Assembly: GCF_001277175.1 (NCBI RefSeq)
Contig: NZ_CP012257.1
Location: 3,100,001-3,164,000 of the forward strand
Direction of reading: 5' to 3'
Source of the DNA: Cronobacter universalis NCTC 9529
GTDB taxonomy: Bacteria > Pseudomonadota > Gammaproteobacteria > Enterobacterales > Enterobacteriaceae
Length of the DNA stretch: 64,000 bases
Below the pieces are notes generated by a model. It searched no databases. It was given only the letters and a program-made list of their open reading frames with translations, and was not told the origin of the DNA. Made by a program: the position numbers and the translations under genes. Shown here piece by piece: positions 28,222 to 39,470 of the stretch; positions within the stretch are counted from its first letter, which is position 1, and each line of letters starts with the position of its first letter.

Positions 28222-29511
28222 TCAGTGCGGCGATTTTTCGCGCTCGTCAGCGTCAAGCACCGTCTCTTCAGGGCGCAATACGTTGATAATTTTGAAAATC
28301 AGGCTCAGCGCCACGCCGACGATCGTCGCCAGCGCCATGCCTTTGAGCTCGGCCGCGCCAATATGCACTTTCGCGCCGCTGACACCGATGATCAGGATGA
28401 CTGACGTCAGGATCAAGTTCTGCGCCTTGCTGTAGTCCACTTTGGATTCAATCAGCACGCGAATACCGGAAGCGCCGATCACGCCGTAGAGCAGCAGCGA
28501 AACGCCGCCCATCACCGGCACCGGGATTATCTGGATCGCCGCCGCCAGTTTGCCGACGCAGGAGAGCAAAATCGCGATGATCGCAGCGCCGCCGATAACC
28601 CAGGTGCTGTAGACGCGGGTGATCGCCATGACGCCGATATTCTCGCCATACGTCGTGTTCGGCGTGGAGCCGAAGAAGCCCGAGATGATCGTCGAGAAGC
28701 CGTTAGCGAACATTGAGCGATGCAGACCCGGATCGCGGATCAGATCTTTTTTGACGATATTCGCCGTCACCACCAGGTGCCCGACATGCTCGGCTATGAC
28801 CACCAGCGCCGCAGGCAGAATGGTGAAGATGGCAAACCACTCAAAGCGCGGCGTGTAGAACGTCGGCAGCGCGAACCAGTGGGCATTGGCAATCGGCGTG
28901 GTATCCACAACGCCCATCGCGAAAGAGAGCGCATAGCCCGCCAGCACGCCGATGAGAATCGGGATGATGGCAAGGAAGCCGCGGAACAGCACCGAGCCAA
29001 ATACCGTGACCGCCAGCGTCACCAGCGAAATAGTAATGGTGGTCGAATCCGCCGTCTGGCCTTCCGCAGGCAGCAGGCCCGCCATATTGGCGGCGACGCC
29101 CGCAAGCTCAAGGCCGATAACGGCGACAATCGCGCCCATCGCGGCAGGCGGGAACATCACGTCGAGCCAGCCGGTGCCCGCTTTTTTCACAATCAGCGCC
29201 ACGATGCAGAACAGCGCGCCGCAGACGATAAACCCGCCAAGCGCCATCTCGTAGCCGAGCGGCAACAGCAGCAGCACCGGGGAGATAAAGGCAAAGCTTG
29301 AGCCCAGATACGCCGGGATTTTGCCTTTACAGATAAAGAGATACAGCAGCGTTCCGATACCGTTAAACAGCAGCACGGTAGCCGGGTTGATATGAAACAG
29401 GATGGGCACCAGCACGGTTGCGCCAAACATGGCGAACAGGTGCTGCAAACTAAGCGGGATAGTCTGTAAGAGCGGCGGACGTTCACTTACCCCGATAGCA
29501 CGGCGCGTCAT
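28222..29511 (-). CDS. uraA: Uracil:proton symporter UraA
   Basis: The 429-residue length equals E. coli UraA, a 14-helix inner-membrane uracil/proton symporter of the NCS2 family. The glutamates that bind uracil are in VIAEHVGHL (near residue 241) and TTYGENIGV (near 290); the SSFAFISPV segment near residue 72 and TPNTTYGENIG are family motifs. A GAGGAAA ribosome site precedes the ATG. It follows upp across an 80-base gap with a terminator-like hairpin, the same pair as in E. coli. Confidence 0.97.
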   Translation of the reverse strand: MTRRAIGVSERPPLLQTIPLSLQHLFAMFGATVLVPILFHINPATVLLFNGIGTLLYLFICKGKIPAYLGSSFAFISPVLLLLPLGYEMALGGFIVCGALFCIVALIVKKAGTGWLDVMFPPAAMGAIVAVIGLELAGVAANMAGLLPAEGQTADSTTITISLVTLAVTVFGSVLFRGFLAIIPILIGVLAGYALSFAMGVVDTTPIANAHWFALPTFYTPRFEWFAIFTILPAALVVIAEHVGHLVVTANIVKKDLIRDPGLHRSMFANGFSTIISGFFGSTPNTTYGENIGVMAITRVYSTWVIGGAAIIAILLSCVGKLAAAIQIIPVPVMGGVSLLLYGVIGASGIRVLIESKVDYSKAQNLILTSVILIIGVSGAKVHIGAAELKGMALATIVGVALSLIFKIINVLRPEETVLDADEREKSPH

Positions 29512-29560
29512 AGCGTTTTCCTCAAGAGTGTTGATGTGTGATGTTTTAAGTGTGGGACCA

Positions 29561-29588
29561 AAAAAAAGCCGACTAATAAGTCGGCTTA
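29561..29588 (-). terminator. Terminator/attenuator between upp and uraA
   Basis: On the minus strand the arms AAGCCGACT and AGTCGGCTT with a four-base loop are followed by seven T residues, a few bases after the upp stop. It would reduce read-through from upp into uraA. Confidence 0.88.
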
Positions 29589-29592
29589 ATGT

Positions 29593-30219
29593 TTATTTCG
29601 TACCAAATATTTTATCGCCCGCATCGCCGAGGCCCGGGATGATGTACCCGTGCTCGTTAAGCCCCTTATCGATAGACGCGGTGTAGAGTTCGATATCCGG
29701 GTGCGCTTTCTCCAGCGCCTTGATGCCTTCCGGCGCGGCGACCAGAACCAGCACTTTGATGCTGGTGCAGCCCGCTTTTTTCAGCAGGTCGATGGTGGCG
29801 ATCATGGAGCCGCCTGTCGCCAGCATCGGGTCGACAACCAGCGCCATGCGCTCGTCGATATTAGAAACCAGCTTCTGGAAATACGGCACCGGCTCCAGGG
29901 TTTCTTCATCGCGATAAACGCCGACCACGCTGATGCGCGCGCTCGGGACGTTCTCCAGCACCCCTTCCATCATGCCGAGACCGGCGCGCAGAATAGGCAC
30001 AACGGTAATTTTCTTGCCTTTGATCTGCTCGATTTCCACCGGGCCGTTCCAGCCTTCGATGGTCACTTTTTCGGTCAGCAGATCCGCCGTGGCTTCATAG
30101 GTCAGCAGGCTGCCCACTTCAGAGGCGAGTTCACGAAAACGCTTGGTGCTGATGTCATGCTCGCGCATCAGGCCCAGCTTGTGTTTAACCAGCGGGTGCT
30201 TCACTTCAACGATCTTCAT
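29593..30219 (-). CDS. upp: Uracil phosphoribosyltransferase Upp
   Basis: Upp converts uracil and PRPP to UMP in pyrimidine salvage. The start at 30219 ([20 protein letters not shown]) gives 208 residues as in E. coli; the frame is open 33 codons upstream across the promoter. The PRPP-binding loop is [13 protein letters not shown] near residue 130, and the uracil-binding region is [18 protein letters not shown] at the C-terminus. It is divergent from purM and transcribed with uraA. Confidence 0.98.
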   Translation of the reverse strand: MKIVEVKHPLVKHKLGLMREHDISTKRFRELASEVGSLLTYEATADLLTEKVTIEGWNGPVEIEQIKGKKITVVPILRAGLGMMEGVLENVPSARISVVGVYRDEETLEPVPYFQKLVSNIDERMALVVDPMLATGGSMIATIDLLKKAGCTSIKVLVLVAAPEGIKALEKAHPDIELYTASIDKGLNEHGYIIPGLGDAGDKIFGTK

Positions 30220-30371
30220 TCTCTTTCTCCCCAGCAAGATGGCAACCACAAAAAAAATCGCCGGATTATACCGCTTTTTGCAGGCTGCGCCATACGTAAT
30301 GGGCTTGATCGGGATCAACCGAACAGAAGTCAGTCATCTTATAAGTGTGTTTTATTCCGCGCAACAAGGGC

Positions 30372-30387
30372 TCGCAAACGTTTGCCT
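30372..30387 (+). promoter_or_regulatory. PurR operator of purMN
   Basis: TCGCAAACGTTTGCCT matches the PurR consensus ACGCAAACGTTTNCNT at nearly every position, with the central CGCAAACGTTTGC palindrome intact. It lies about 65-80 bases before the purM start, in the divergent upp-purM gap. A TTAGAAT just downstream may be the -10. Confidence 0.92.
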
Positions 30388-30397
30388 GGACTGTTAG

Positions 30398-31488
<1,091 letters not shown>

Positions 31489-31489
<1 letters not shown>

Positions 31490-32130
31490 TGAAGCGCATC
31501 GTAGTGCTGATTTCCGGCAGCGGCAGTAATTTACAGGCCATCATCGACGCCTGCGCGCAGAAGAAAATCAACGGCGTGATTAGCGCCGTTTTCAGCAACA
31601 AGGCCGACGCGTTCGGCCTTGAGCGCGCCCGTGAAGCCGATATTCCCGCCCATGCGTTAAGCGCAGCCGATTTTGCCAGCCGCGAGGCGTTTGACCGCGA
31701 GCTGATGCAGGAGATAGACGCCTACGCGCCGGATCTGGTGGTGCTGGCGGGTTACATGCGCATTCTGAGTCCGGCCTTTGTGGCGCGCTATGAAGGACGA
31801 CTGCTGAATATTCACCCTTCCCTGCTGCCGAAATACCCAGGGCTGCATACGCATCGTCAGGCGCTCGCCAATGGCGATGACGAGCACGGCACGTCGGTGC
31901 ATTTTGTCACGGACGAGCTGGACGGCGGCCCGGTGATTTTACAGGCCCGCGTTCCGGTCTTCCCCGGCGACAGCGAAGAAGACGTCACCGCGCGCGTTCA
32001 GGCGCAAGAGCATGCCATCTACCCGCTGGTGGTGAGCTGGTTTATCGATGGCCGCCTCGCGATGCGCGAGGGCCGCGCCTGGCTGGACGGGCATCCGCTC
32101 CCGCCGCAGGGTTACGCTTCTGACGAGTGA
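31489..32130 (+). CDS. purN: GAR transformylase PurN
   Basis: PurN transfers a formyl group from 10-formyl-tetrahydrofolate to GAR. The 213-residue protein is one residue longer than E. coli PurN. The N-terminal ISGSGSNLQAI loop binds the phosphate; the catalytic residues are N and H in LLNIHPSLLPKYPG (near 106-108) and D in TDELDGGP (near 144). It overlaps purM by one base and is closed by a terminator. Confidence 0.97.
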
Positions 32131-32132
32131 TT

Positions 32133-32159
32133 AAAGGGCCGAAAGGCCCTTTATTTTTT
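32133..32159 (+). terminator. Terminator of purMN
   Basis: An eight-base-pair stem AAAGGGCC/GGCCCTTT with a stable GAAA tetraloop is followed by ATTTTTTC, three bases after the purN stop. Confidence 0.94.
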
Positions 32160-32260
32160 CTCTCCCCTGCCGTTAATTCCATCATCGGCACGGAAAACTT
32201 GCTCGGCAACATCACGGTTTCACAGGCTTTTTTGCCGCTTTCTCGAAAGCCTGCGGATAA

Positions 32261-32280
32261 CTGTCATACTTTTCTGGCAC
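32261..32280 (+). promoter_or_regulatory. Possible Pho-box-like sequence upstream of ppk
   Basis: CTGTCATACTTTTCTGGCAC contains one perfect CTGTCAT half-site and a second CTGGCAC that resembles it, but the spacing is not the standard 11 bases. It lies about 90-110 bases before the ppk start. PhoB control of ppk is known in enterobacteria. The spacing makes this uncertain. Confidence 0.3.
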
Positions 32281-32368
32281 AGTTGGACAGAGCATGACAA
32301 AGCTCGCCATAATAACCCCGAGACGGATTTGCCACGTCCCGAGTTAATCAACCGGAGTGTGAGTAGTA

Positions 32369-34429
32369 ATGGGTCAGGAAAAGCTTTATATCGAAAAAGA
32401 ACTGAGCTGGTTATCGTTCAACGAACGCGTATTGCAGGAGGCGGCGGATAAAACCAACCCGCTTATCGAGCGCATGCGCTTTCTGGGCATCTACTCCAAT
32501 AACCTTGATGAATTTTATAAGGTCCGGTTTGCCGAGCTTAAGCGGCGCATTATCATCAGCGAAGAGCAGGGTTCTAACTCCCATTCGCGCCACCTGCTGG
32601 GCAAGATCCAGTCGCGGGTGCTCAAGGCGGATCAGGAGTTCGACGGCCTGTATAACGATCTGCTGCTGGAGATGGCGCGTAACCAGATCTTCCTGATTAA
32701 CGAACGCCAGCTTTCTGAAAATCAACAGGTGTGGCTGCGCCACTACTTCAAACACTATCTGCGCCAGCACGTCACCCCGACGCTGATTAATCGCGACACC
32801 GATCTGGTGCAGTTCCTGAAAGACGATTACACCTATCTGGCGGTCGAAATCATTCGCGGCGAATCCATTCGCTACGCGTTGCTGGAGATCCCGGCCGATA
32901 AAGTGCCGCGCTTCGTGAATCTCCCGCCGGAAACCCCGCGCCGCCGCAAGCCCATGATCCTGCTGGATAACATTCTGCGCTTCTGCCTGGATGACATTTT
33001 CAAAGGCTTTTTCGATTACGACGCGCTGAACGCCTATTCCATGAAGATGACGCGCGACGCGGAATACGATCTGGTGCATGAGATGGAATCGAGCCTGCTG
33101 GAGCTGATGTCCTCAAGCCTCAAGCAGCGCCTCACCGCCGAACCGGTGCGTTTCGTCTACCAGCGCGATATGCCGGACGCGATGGTCCAGATGCTGCGCG
33201 AAAAGCTCTCTATCTCGCGCTATGACTCCATCGTGCCGGGCGGCCGTTACCATAACTTTAAAGATTTCATTAGCTTCCCGAATGTCGGCAAAGCGAATCT
33301 GATCAACAAGCCGCTGCCGCGCCTGCGCCACATCTGGTTCGATCAATTCCGCAACGGCTTTGACGCCATTCGCGAGCGCGACGTGCTGCTCTACTACCCG
33401 TATCACACATTCGAGCATGTGCTGGAGCTGCTGCGCCAGGCGTCGTTCGACCCAAGCGTGCTGGCGATTAAAATCAACATCTATCGCGTGGCGAAAGACT
33501 CGCGCATTATCGACTCGATGATCCACGCCGCGCATAACGGCAAAAAAGTGACCGTCGTGGTGGAGTTGCAGGCGCGCTTTGATGAAGAGGCGAATATTCA
33601 CTGGGCGAAACGGCTCACCGAAGCGGGCGTGCATGTGATCTTCTCGGCGCCGGGCCTTAAGATCCACGCCAAGCTGTTTCTTATCTCGCGTAAAGAGGGT
33701 GACGACGTGGTGCGCTACGCGCATATCGGCACCGGCAACTTTAACGAGAAAACCGCGCGCCTTTATACCGACTACTCGCTGCTGACCGCCGACGCGCGCA
33801 TCACCAATGAAGTGCGCCGGGTATTTAACTTTATCGAGAACCCCTACCGGCCGGTGAGCTTCGACTACCTGCTGGTGTCGCCGCAAAACTCACGCCGTCT
33901 GATGTACGAGATGATCGATCAGGAGATCGCCAACGCGCAGCAGGGCCTGCCGGCGGGGATCACCCTTAAGCTGAATAACCTCGTCGATAAAGGCCTGGTG
34001 GACCGGCTCTATGCGGCTTCCGGCTCCGGCGTGCAGGTTAACCTGCTGATCCGCGGCATGTGTTCGCTTATTCCTCAGCTTGAAGGCCTGAGCGATAATA
34101 TTCAGGTCATCAGCATCGTGGACCGCTATCTTGAACATGACCGGGTCTATATTTTCGAAAATGGCGGCGATAAACGCGTTTATCTGTCGTCTGCCGACTG
34201 GATGACGCGTAATATCGACTACCGCATTGAGGTGGCCGCGCCGCTGCTGGACCCGCGCCTGAAACAGCGCATTCTGGATATTATTGATATCCTGTTCAGT
34301 GATACGGTGAAAGCCCGTTATGTGGATAAAGAACTGAGTAATCGCTATGTGCCGCGTGGCAATCGCCGCAAAGTTCGCGCACAATTGGCGATTTACGATT
34401 ACATAAAATCTCTGGAACAGCCTGAATAA
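32369..34429 (+). CDS. ppk: Polyphosphate kinase Ppk1
   Basis: Ppk1 reversibly polymerises the gamma phosphate of ATP into polyphosphate. The protein has 686 residues (E. coli 688). The autophosphorylated histidine corresponding to E. coli H435 is H433 in [13 protein letters not shown], and the second essential histidine (E. coli H454) is H452 in [14 protein letters not shown]. The N-terminal domain starts with [17 protein letters not shown]. It precedes ppx by three bases, forming the conserved ppk-ppx operon. CGGAGTG lies upstream of the ATG. Confidence 0.98.
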   Translation: MGQEKLYIEKELSWLSFNERVLQEAADKTNPLIERMRFLGIYSNNLDEFYKVRFAELKRRIIISEEQGSNSHSRHLLGKIQSRVLKADQEFDGLYNDLLLEMARNQIFLINERQLSENQQVWLRHYFKHYLRQHVTPTLINRDTDLVQFLKDDYTYLAVEIIRGESIRYALLEIPADKVPRFVNLPPETPRRRKPMILLDNILRFCLDDIFKGFFDYDALNAYSMKMTRDAEYDLVHEMESSLLELMSSSLKQRLTAEPVRFVYQRDMPDAMVQMLREKLSISRYDSIVPGGRYHNFKDFISFPNVGKANLINKPLPRLRHIWFDQFRNGFDAIRERDVLLYYPYHTFEHVLELLRQASFDPSVLAIKINIYRVAKDSRIIDSMIHAAHNGKKVTVVVELQARFDEEANIHWAKRLTEAGVHVIFSAPGLKIHAKLFLISRKEGDDVVRYAHIGTGNFNEKTARLYTDYSLLTADARITNEVRRVFNFIENPYRPVSFDYLLVSPQNSRRLMYEMIDQEIANAQQGLPAGITLKLNNLVDKGLVDRLYAASGSGVQVNLLIRGMCSLIPQLEGLSDNIQVISIVDRYLEHDRVYIFENGGDKRVYLSSADWMTRNIDYRIEVAAPLLDPRLKQRILDIIDILFSDTVKARYVDKELSNRYVPRGNRRKVRAQLAIYDYIKSLEQPE

Positions 34430-34432
34430 TCT

Positions 34433-35974
34433 ATGCCGATAACTTCTGATGCTCCACGACCGGAGGAATTTGCTGCGGTCGATCTCGGCTCTAACAGCTT
34501 CCATATGGTGATTGCCCGTGTGGTGGATGGCGCCATGCAAATCATTGGTCGTCTGAAACAGCGCGTACATCTGGCCGATGGGCTGGATGAAAATAATATG
34601 CTGACCGAAGAGGCGATGGAGCGCGGCCTCGCCTGCCTCTCGCTGTTCGCCGAGCGCCTGCAGGGCTTTTCCGCGGCTAACGTCTGCATCGTGGGCACCC
34701 ACACGCTGCGCCAGGCGTCGAACGCCACGGATTTTCTGCGTCGCGCGGAAAAGGTCATCCCCTACCCGATTGAAATTATCTCCGGCAATGAAGAAGCGCG
34801 TCTGATTTTTATGGGCGTGGAACATACGCAGCCGGAGCGCGGACGCAAGCTGGTTATTGATATCGGCGGCGGCTCGACGGAGCTGGTCATCGGCGAAGAT
34901 TTCGAACCGCAACTGGTGGAAAGCCGCCGTATGGGCTGCGTCAGCTTCGGGCAGCATTTCTTCCCGAACGGCGAAATCACGCCGGATAATTTCCGCCGCG
35001 CGCGGCTCGCCGCCGTGCAAAAGCTTGAAAGCCTCGCCTGGCAGTATCGTCTTAAAGGCTGGACCGTGGCGCTTGGCGCTTCCGGCACCATCAAAGCCGC
35101 GCATGAAGTGCTGGTGGAGATGGGCGAAAAAGACGGATTTATCACGCCGGATCGCCTCGATATGCTGCGCGATGAGGTGCTGAAATTCGGCCACTTCTCC
35201 GCACTCACCCTGCCGGGTCTGTCGGAAGAGCGTAAAGCCGTGTTCGTGCCGGGACTCGCTATCCTGTGCGGCGTGTTCGACGCGCTGGCCATTCGCGAGC
35301 TGCGCCTGTCAGACGGCGCGCTGCGCGAAGGCGTGCTCTATGAGATGGAAGGCCGTTTCCGCCATCAGGATATCCGCATTCGCACCGCCCAGAGCCTCGC
35401 CAACCAGTACCATATCGACAGGGAACAGGCGCACCGGGTGCTGGATACCACCATGCTGATGTATGAGCAGTGGGAACAGCAGAACGCGAAGCTTGCGAAC
35501 CCGTCGCTGGCGGCGCTGCTGAAGTGGGCGGCGATGCTGCATGAGGTCGGGCTTGGCATTAACCACAGCGGGCTGCACCGCCATTCGGCCTACATTCTTC
35601 AGAACAGCGATCTGCCGGGCTTTAATCAGGAACAGCAGATGATGATGGCGACTCTCGTGCGCTATCACCGCAAGGCGATTAAGCTCGATGAGCTGCCGCG
35701 CTTTACGCTGTATAAGAAAAAGCAGTTCCTGCCGCTGATCCAGCTGCTGCGCCTCGGCGTGCTGCTGAATAATCAGCGCCAGGCGACCACGACGCCGCCG
35801 ACGCTGGTGCTGAACACCGATGAGAATCACTGGACGCTGCGTTTCCCGCACGACTGGTTCAGCCAGAACGCGCTGGTGCTGCTGGATCTCGAACGCGAAC
35901 AGCAGTACTGGGAAGGCGTCACCGGCTGGAAGCTGAATATTGAAGAAGAAGCGAGCCCGGAAGTGGCCGCCTGA
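34433..35974 (+). CDS. ppx: Exopolyphosphatase Ppx
   Basis: Ppx releases phosphate from the ends of polyphosphate; the family also hydrolyses pppGpp. The 513-residue length equals E. coli Ppx. The N-terminal ASKHA fold shows phosphate loop 1 in [13 protein letters not shown] (about 13-25), the acidic residue in [11 protein letters not shown] (E near 121) and phosphate loop 2 in [11 protein letters not shown] (about 142-152). The C-terminal HD-like domain has [18 protein letters not shown] near residue 380. The gene is three bases after ppk and ends in a bidirectional terminator. Confidence 0.98.
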   Translation: MPITSDAPRPEEFAAVDLGSNSFHMVIARVVDGAMQIIGRLKQRVHLADGLDENNMLTEEAMERGLACLSLFAERLQGFSAANVCIVGTHTLRQASNATDFLRRAEKVIPYPIEIISGNEEARLIFMGVEHTQPERGRKLVIDIGGGSTELVIGEDFEPQLVESRRMGCVSFGQHFFPNGEITPDNFRRARLAAVQKLESLAWQYRLKGWTVALGASGTIKAAHEVLVEMGEKDGFITPDRLDMLRDEVLKFGHFSALTLPGLSEERKAVFVPGLAILCGVFDALAIRELRLSDGALREGVLYEMEGRFRHQDIRIRTAQSLANQYHIDREQAHRVLDTTMLMYEQWEQQNAKLANPSLAALLKWAAMLHEVGLGINHSGLHRHSAYILQNSDLPGFNQEQQMMMATLVRYHRKAIKLDELPRFTLYKKKQFLPLIQLLRLGVLLNNQRQATTTPPTLVLNTDENHWTLRFPHDWFSQNALVLLDLEREQQYWEGVTGWKLNIEEEASPEVAA

Positions 35975-35980
35975 AACGCG

Positions 35981-36010
35981 AAACGGTGAGCCTGGCTCAC
36001 CGTTTTTTTT
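35981..36010. terminator. Bidirectional terminator between ppx and yfgF
   Basis: Arms AAACGGTGAGCC and GGCTCACCGTTT with a single T between them are followed by eight T on the plus strand. It lies after the ppx stop and touches the yfgF stop, so it can serve both convergent genes. Confidence 0.93.
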
Positions 36011-38252
36011 ACTCCCGCGTCGCCGTTTCCGGTTTTGCCGCGATAAGCGACTCCAGCGGCTGCGGTTTGCCAATCACATATCCTTGCAGATAATCGATCC
36101 CCAGCGAACAGGCCACGTTTTTTATCTCTTCGCTTTCGACATACTCCGCCACCACCTGCATGTTCTTCATCCGCGCCAGATGACACATCGATTCGACAAT
36201 CTGGTAATCCAGGCTGCTGGTCACTATATTGCGAATAAAGCTGCCGTCGATTTTTAAAATATCGGCGTTAATGCTTTTCAGCCGCGCGTAGCTGGCGTAG
36301 CCGGTGCCGAAATCGTCAATCGCAATGCGACACCCCATCGCGCGCAGCCGCGAGAGCGTCACCTGCGTCTGTTCCACATTGGTGAACGACTGGCTTTCGG
36401 TGATTTCGAAAATCAGCTGCCAGGGCTCGACGTGATAACGCGCCAGCAGCCGCTGGACCTCGCCCGGAAACGGCACGCGGCAGACGGTGGCGGGCGTGAG
36501 GTTAATGGAGAAACGGCTGGCGGGCAGCTGTTCGCGCCACTCGTCCATAAATTTCAGCGTGCTTTCCAGCACCATCAGGTCGATACGCGACGAGAGGCCG
36601 AACTCATGCGCCACCGGCAGGAAAATCTCCGGCGCGATAAGCTCACCGTCATCGCCGCGCATACGCAGCAGGATCTCGTAATAACTGTCGCCGCGCATCC
36701 CTTCGATCCGCTGCGCCATCAACCGGAAGTGATGGTTATCCAGCGCCTGCTGCAAGCGGTTAAGCATATCCACTTTCAGCTTCACGGCTTTCTGCACATG
36801 GTTTGCGCCGCGACACTGGAGACTTTCAGGCTGATTAGTGGCAAGCGACAGATCCGCCATTGTGCTCATTTCGCCAAGCAGCAGATGCAGATGCGTGACC
36901 GGCGAGCGCACAAAGCTGTAGCTGATGCCGACCTGCGGCTGCAACGGCATGCCGTCCCATATAAAGCGGAACTGCCGCACGCGTTTATCCAGCGCGTCGA
37001 TACGCTCAAGGTACGACTCGGTATGAATGCGCAGCACCAGGTCGTGCCCGGAGAGCTGATACGCCAGCTCATCCGGCAGCAGGCTCTGGCGCAGCCACGC
37101 CGCCATCTGCTGCTTGTAGAGAATACGCAGCATGACGCCATAGTTACGTCCGAGCAGCTCAAGCTCGGGAATACGCATAAAGCACAGCACCGACCAGGGC
37201 GCTTTGCCGAGATCCCGGTTCAGCGCCCGCAGATTCGGCATGTGGCTTAGCGGGTCGATCAGCGCCAGACGACGGCCGCGCAGATGCATCGCGCGCTGGC
37301 GGGTGGCGGTCAGCGCCATAAAGACGATCACCAGTGAAAACACGCCGTAGCTGGAGGTATTTATCACCATCTGGGTTTCGTAGCCGGGCACCGACGGGAA
37401 ATAGAGATAATAGTAGTGGCACAGCAGCGCCAGCACCGGCGTCCAGGCCGTGGTGATAAAGAAATAGCCGAAACGCATCGCGCCCCACAGCATTACGGGC
37501 AGCAGCAGCGAGAGCGTATAGGTGGTGCTGAACAGCGAGCTGTTATCGCTCGTCGGCTGCACCAGGCAGCCGAGCAGGAACAGAATAATGCCAAGCCAGA
37601 TAACCACTTCCGCTTTGCTGACTTTCTTATCGCGCTGCGCCCGCGCCTGGGACAGAAAGCTTTTCAGGTAGCGGGGATGGCGCAGTACGCGAATGAGCAG
37701 ATAGAAAAATGGCATGCCCGTAAGGCAACCGACCAGCACGGCCTGATAGCTGATGAGCGTCAGCACCGTAAAAGGGTTGTCGCCCGTCAGCGAAGTCGGC
37801 CGCTCATACAGCCCGAGAAACGCGGCTATCTGGTAAAAGAGCATAAACACCGACGCGTTGAAAAACACCAGCCAGAACATACGCTGCGAACCGCTGCGTG
37901 CGTGCCACCAGGAAACGGCATGCTGACCCGGCGCGAAAATGCGGTAGCCCGCCCAGCTCAGCATGGTCGGCACGAAAAAATTCAGCAGCGTGACAGAGAG
38001 ATCTAACAGCCCGACGTTGCGGTGATAATAGACCACGACGCCAAGGGCGATGCCGGGCAGCGCGCGGCGGCCATAAATCATAATCAGCGCGCTAAGCAGC
38101 GACAGCGGCAGGTAATAAAGCACCACCAGACCGCCTTCGATATGCACGTAGGTGTTTCCGGCGCGTGCGAGCGGTAATAACAGCAGCGGCAATACCAGCG
38201 GCAGGGCCCACCATTTGTCTTTATTTTTCTTCAGTATTTCAACCGATAACAT
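36009..38252 (-). CDS. pdeF: Cyclic-di-GMP phosphodiesterase YfgF (PdeF)
   Basis: The 747-residue length equals E. coli YfgF. Residues about 10-320 hold eight or more membrane helices (MASE1-type sensor). A GGDEF domain follows but is degenerate: its signature is SGHDL, so it should not make c-di-GMP. The EAL domain starts with an EIL variant (YYEILLRMRGDDG near 523), and the other catalytic residues are present: N in FSINLTPA, E in IFEITESQ, the DD pair in AIDDFGTGYAS and K in DILKIDGSFI. So it is probably an active phosphodiesterase. A perfect FNR site lies 135 bases upstream, which agrees with anaerobic expression of the E. coli gene. Confidence 0.96.
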   Translation of the reverse strand: MLSVEILKKNKDKWWALPLVLPLLLLPLARAGNTYVHIEGGLVVLYYLPLSLLSALIMIYGRRALPGIALGVVVYYHRNVGLLDLSVTLLNFFVPTMLSWAGYRIFAPGQHAVSWWHARSGSQRMFWLVFFNASVFMLFYQIAAFLGLYERPTSLTGDNPFTVLTLISYQAVLVGCLTGMPFFYLLIRVLRHPRYLKSFLSQARAQRDKKVSKAEVVIWLGIILFLLGCLVQPTSDNSSLFSTTYTLSLLLPVMLWGAMRFGYFFITTAWTPVLALLCHYYYLYFPSVPGYETQMVINTSSYGVFSLVIVFMALTATRQRAMHLRGRRLALIDPLSHMPNLRALNRDLGKAPWSVLCFMRIPELELLGRNYGVMLRILYKQQMAAWLRQSLLPDELAYQLSGHDLVLRIHTESYLERIDALDKRVRQFRFIWDGMPLQPQVGISYSFVRSPVTHLHLLLGEMSTMADLSLATNQPESLQCRGANHVQKAVKLKVDMLNRLQQALDNHHFRLMAQRIEGMRGDSYYEILLRMRGDDGELIAPEIFLPVAHEFGLSSRIDLMVLESTLKFMDEWREQLPASRFSINLTPATVCRVPFPGEVQRLLARYHVEPWQLIFEITESQSFTNVEQTQVTLSRLRAMGCRIAIDDFGTGYASYARLKSINADILKIDGSFIRNIVTSSLDYQIVESMCHLARMKNMQVVAEYVESEEIKNVACSLGIDYLQGYVIGKPQPLESLIAAKPETATRE

Positions 38253-38607
38253 AGATGCTCGATACCAGAACCCCGTTCCCGGGAAAGAATTTCAGGCAGG
38301 CATCCGACCTGGCTGTTGATAAGCGCGACAGACCGGAGCCGGACGCGGTGCGGTTAGCCAATCTTAGCCACAGGAAACCGCTTTCCATTGATATACATCA
38401 ACTTATACAGCCGCACCAGACAGGAACCGGCATTTGCAGAAAAAGACCTTTATCGCTTTATTCATCAACTGCTTAAATCCATTAATAAAAAACAGATTCG
38501 GCGGATCCGTACGGAATTTTACATGATGAATAATTGACCTCTTCGTCTCGCTGTGCCTTAATATTTACGTCGCCCGCAGTTGACGGGTAAACCTGAAGGG
38601 TAAAGGC
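38253..38607. other. Divergent promoter region between yfgF and yfgG
   Basis: The 355-base gap has an FNR box at 38388-38401, and an AT-rich part from about 38440 to 38570 that probably carries the yfgG promoter. I see no additional gene in it. Confidence 0.6.
38388..38401. promoter_or_regulatory. FNR binding site upstream of yfgF
   Basis: TTGATATACATCAA is a perfect match to the FNR palindrome TTGATNNNNATCAA. It lies about 135 bases upstream of the yfgF start and about 207 bases before yfgG. E. coli yfgF is expressed anaerobically under FNR control. Confidence 0.88.
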
Positions 38608-38811
38608 GTGTCACAGGCCACCAGCATACGAAGACGGGACAGATTTAACGGTCGAATGACCCGTATTGTACTGCTTATCAGTTTTCTTTTCTTCTTTGGT
38701 CGCTTTATCTACTCCGCCGTCGGCGCGTGGTATCACCACCAGGATAAAGTCCAGGCCCAGCAAATCAGCATGCCTCTCGACGCCTCCTCGCAGCCACAGC
38801 AGCCGCGCTAG
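38608..38811 (+). CDS. yfgG: Small membrane protein YfgG
   Basis: The 67-residue protein begins at a GTG (38608) and resembles E. coli YfgG (63 residues) closely up to the membrane segment: MSQATSIRRRDRFNGRMTRI, then a helix LLISFLFFFGRFIYSAVGAW (about 21-40) and a short tail. E. coli YfgG has been linked to nickel and cobalt stress; the mechanism is not known to me. Basic residues before the helix suggest the N-terminus is cytoplasmic. It is divergent from yfgF. Confidence 0.9.
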   Translation: MSQATSIRRRDRFNGRMTRIVLLISFLFFFGRFIYSAVGAWYHHQDKVQAQQISMPLDASSQPQQPR

Positions 38812-38837
38812 TGTCTTAAGCTCCCCTTGCGACGCCA

Positions 38838-38873
38838 GAAAACGCCCGCAATCGATGATGAGCGGGCGTTTTC
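38838..38873. terminator. Bidirectional terminator after yfgG
   Basis: GAAAACGCCCGC and GCGGGCGTTTTC are perfect 12-base arms around a 12-base loop, 27 bases beyond the yfgG stop. Both flanks carry A/T runs suitable for termination in either direction. It marks the left edge of the accessory island. Confidence 0.85.
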
Positions 38874-38918
38874 AGATACGCGCAAACAGTACGGGCGTAA
38901 TGAGCTCTGGTGAACTGA

Positions 38919-39122
38919 TTAGTAGCGACTGGTAATAACCCCGGCAATAGCGTTCAATAGCACTTTCAGCGCAGGGCCGAAGACGTATGGTATTGCAATT
39001 GTGACAGCCAGCCGATATTCATCACAATAGTCGTTAATGCCGGGATTATCTCCCGATAAGAATGTCCGAGTATCTGCTGCGATGCATGGCGAGAAAGATA
39101 ATGCAAATATATTCGTGGGCAT
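38919..39122 (-). CDS. Hypothetical 67-residue protein or gene remnant
   Basis: I do not recognise this frame. It opens with ATG at 39122 and ends TAA at 38919. The C-terminal part (RLAVTIAIPYVFGPALKVLL, then NAIAGVI) is hydrophobic and could be a membrane helix; a DNPGINDYCDEY segment precedes it. No ribosome site is seen upstream on the minus strand. Base composition looks coding in its second half, so it may be the 3-prime end of a decayed gene. It lies in the otherwise gene-free part of the accessory island. Confidence 0.3.
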   Translation of the reverse strand: MPTNIFALSFSPCIAADTRTFLSGDNPGINDYCDEYRLAVTIAIPYVFGPALKVLLNAIAGVITSRY

Positions 39123-39394
39123 TCAGGAGAGACGCTCGTGGAAATTTAAATCTCCCCCCATAAACTCCATATCCGCCGCAACTGAATAGCGTCTATCCGG
39201 GCTTTAGGCAAAGGCGAAGTATTATTAAGCGATTATCAACCAGCCACTAATCCGCCATTAAGCATTTCCTGCAAGGGAAATTTTTAATAACGCGAAAACA
39301 TTATATCAGATGAAAGTTAATCTGCCTTTCTATGCACAAGAGTCGGCATCTTGCAATGTATTTCTCCCCTCCTGATCTACGTAGATTGCAGTTT

Positions 39395-39418
39395 ATAAGA
39401 CATACCATGTAGTCTTAT
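39395..39418. promoter_or_regulatory. Inverted repeat upstream of the EACC1-like operon
   Basis: ATAAGAC and GTCTTAT arms, seven bases each, flank a ten-base centre. A second short palindrome, TCTACGTAGA, lies just upstream at 39376-39385. These lie about 105-145 bases before the start at 39523 and could be operators. Confidence 0.4.
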
Positions 39419-39453
39419 CTGCTACTGCGCAATCCTTCGCGCACCTTCATGCC

Positions 39454-39470
39454 ATGACGCACCGTGTCAT
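39454..39470. promoter_or_regulatory. Second inverted repeat upstream of the EACC1-like operon
   Basis: ATGACGCACCGTGTCAT is an imperfect 17-base palindrome with ATGAC/GTCAT arms and a seven-base centre, 53 bases before the start. Outer bases GCC and GGC (from the nearby CCATGGC) extend the symmetry loosely. It is the best operator candidate by position. Confidence 0.4.
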
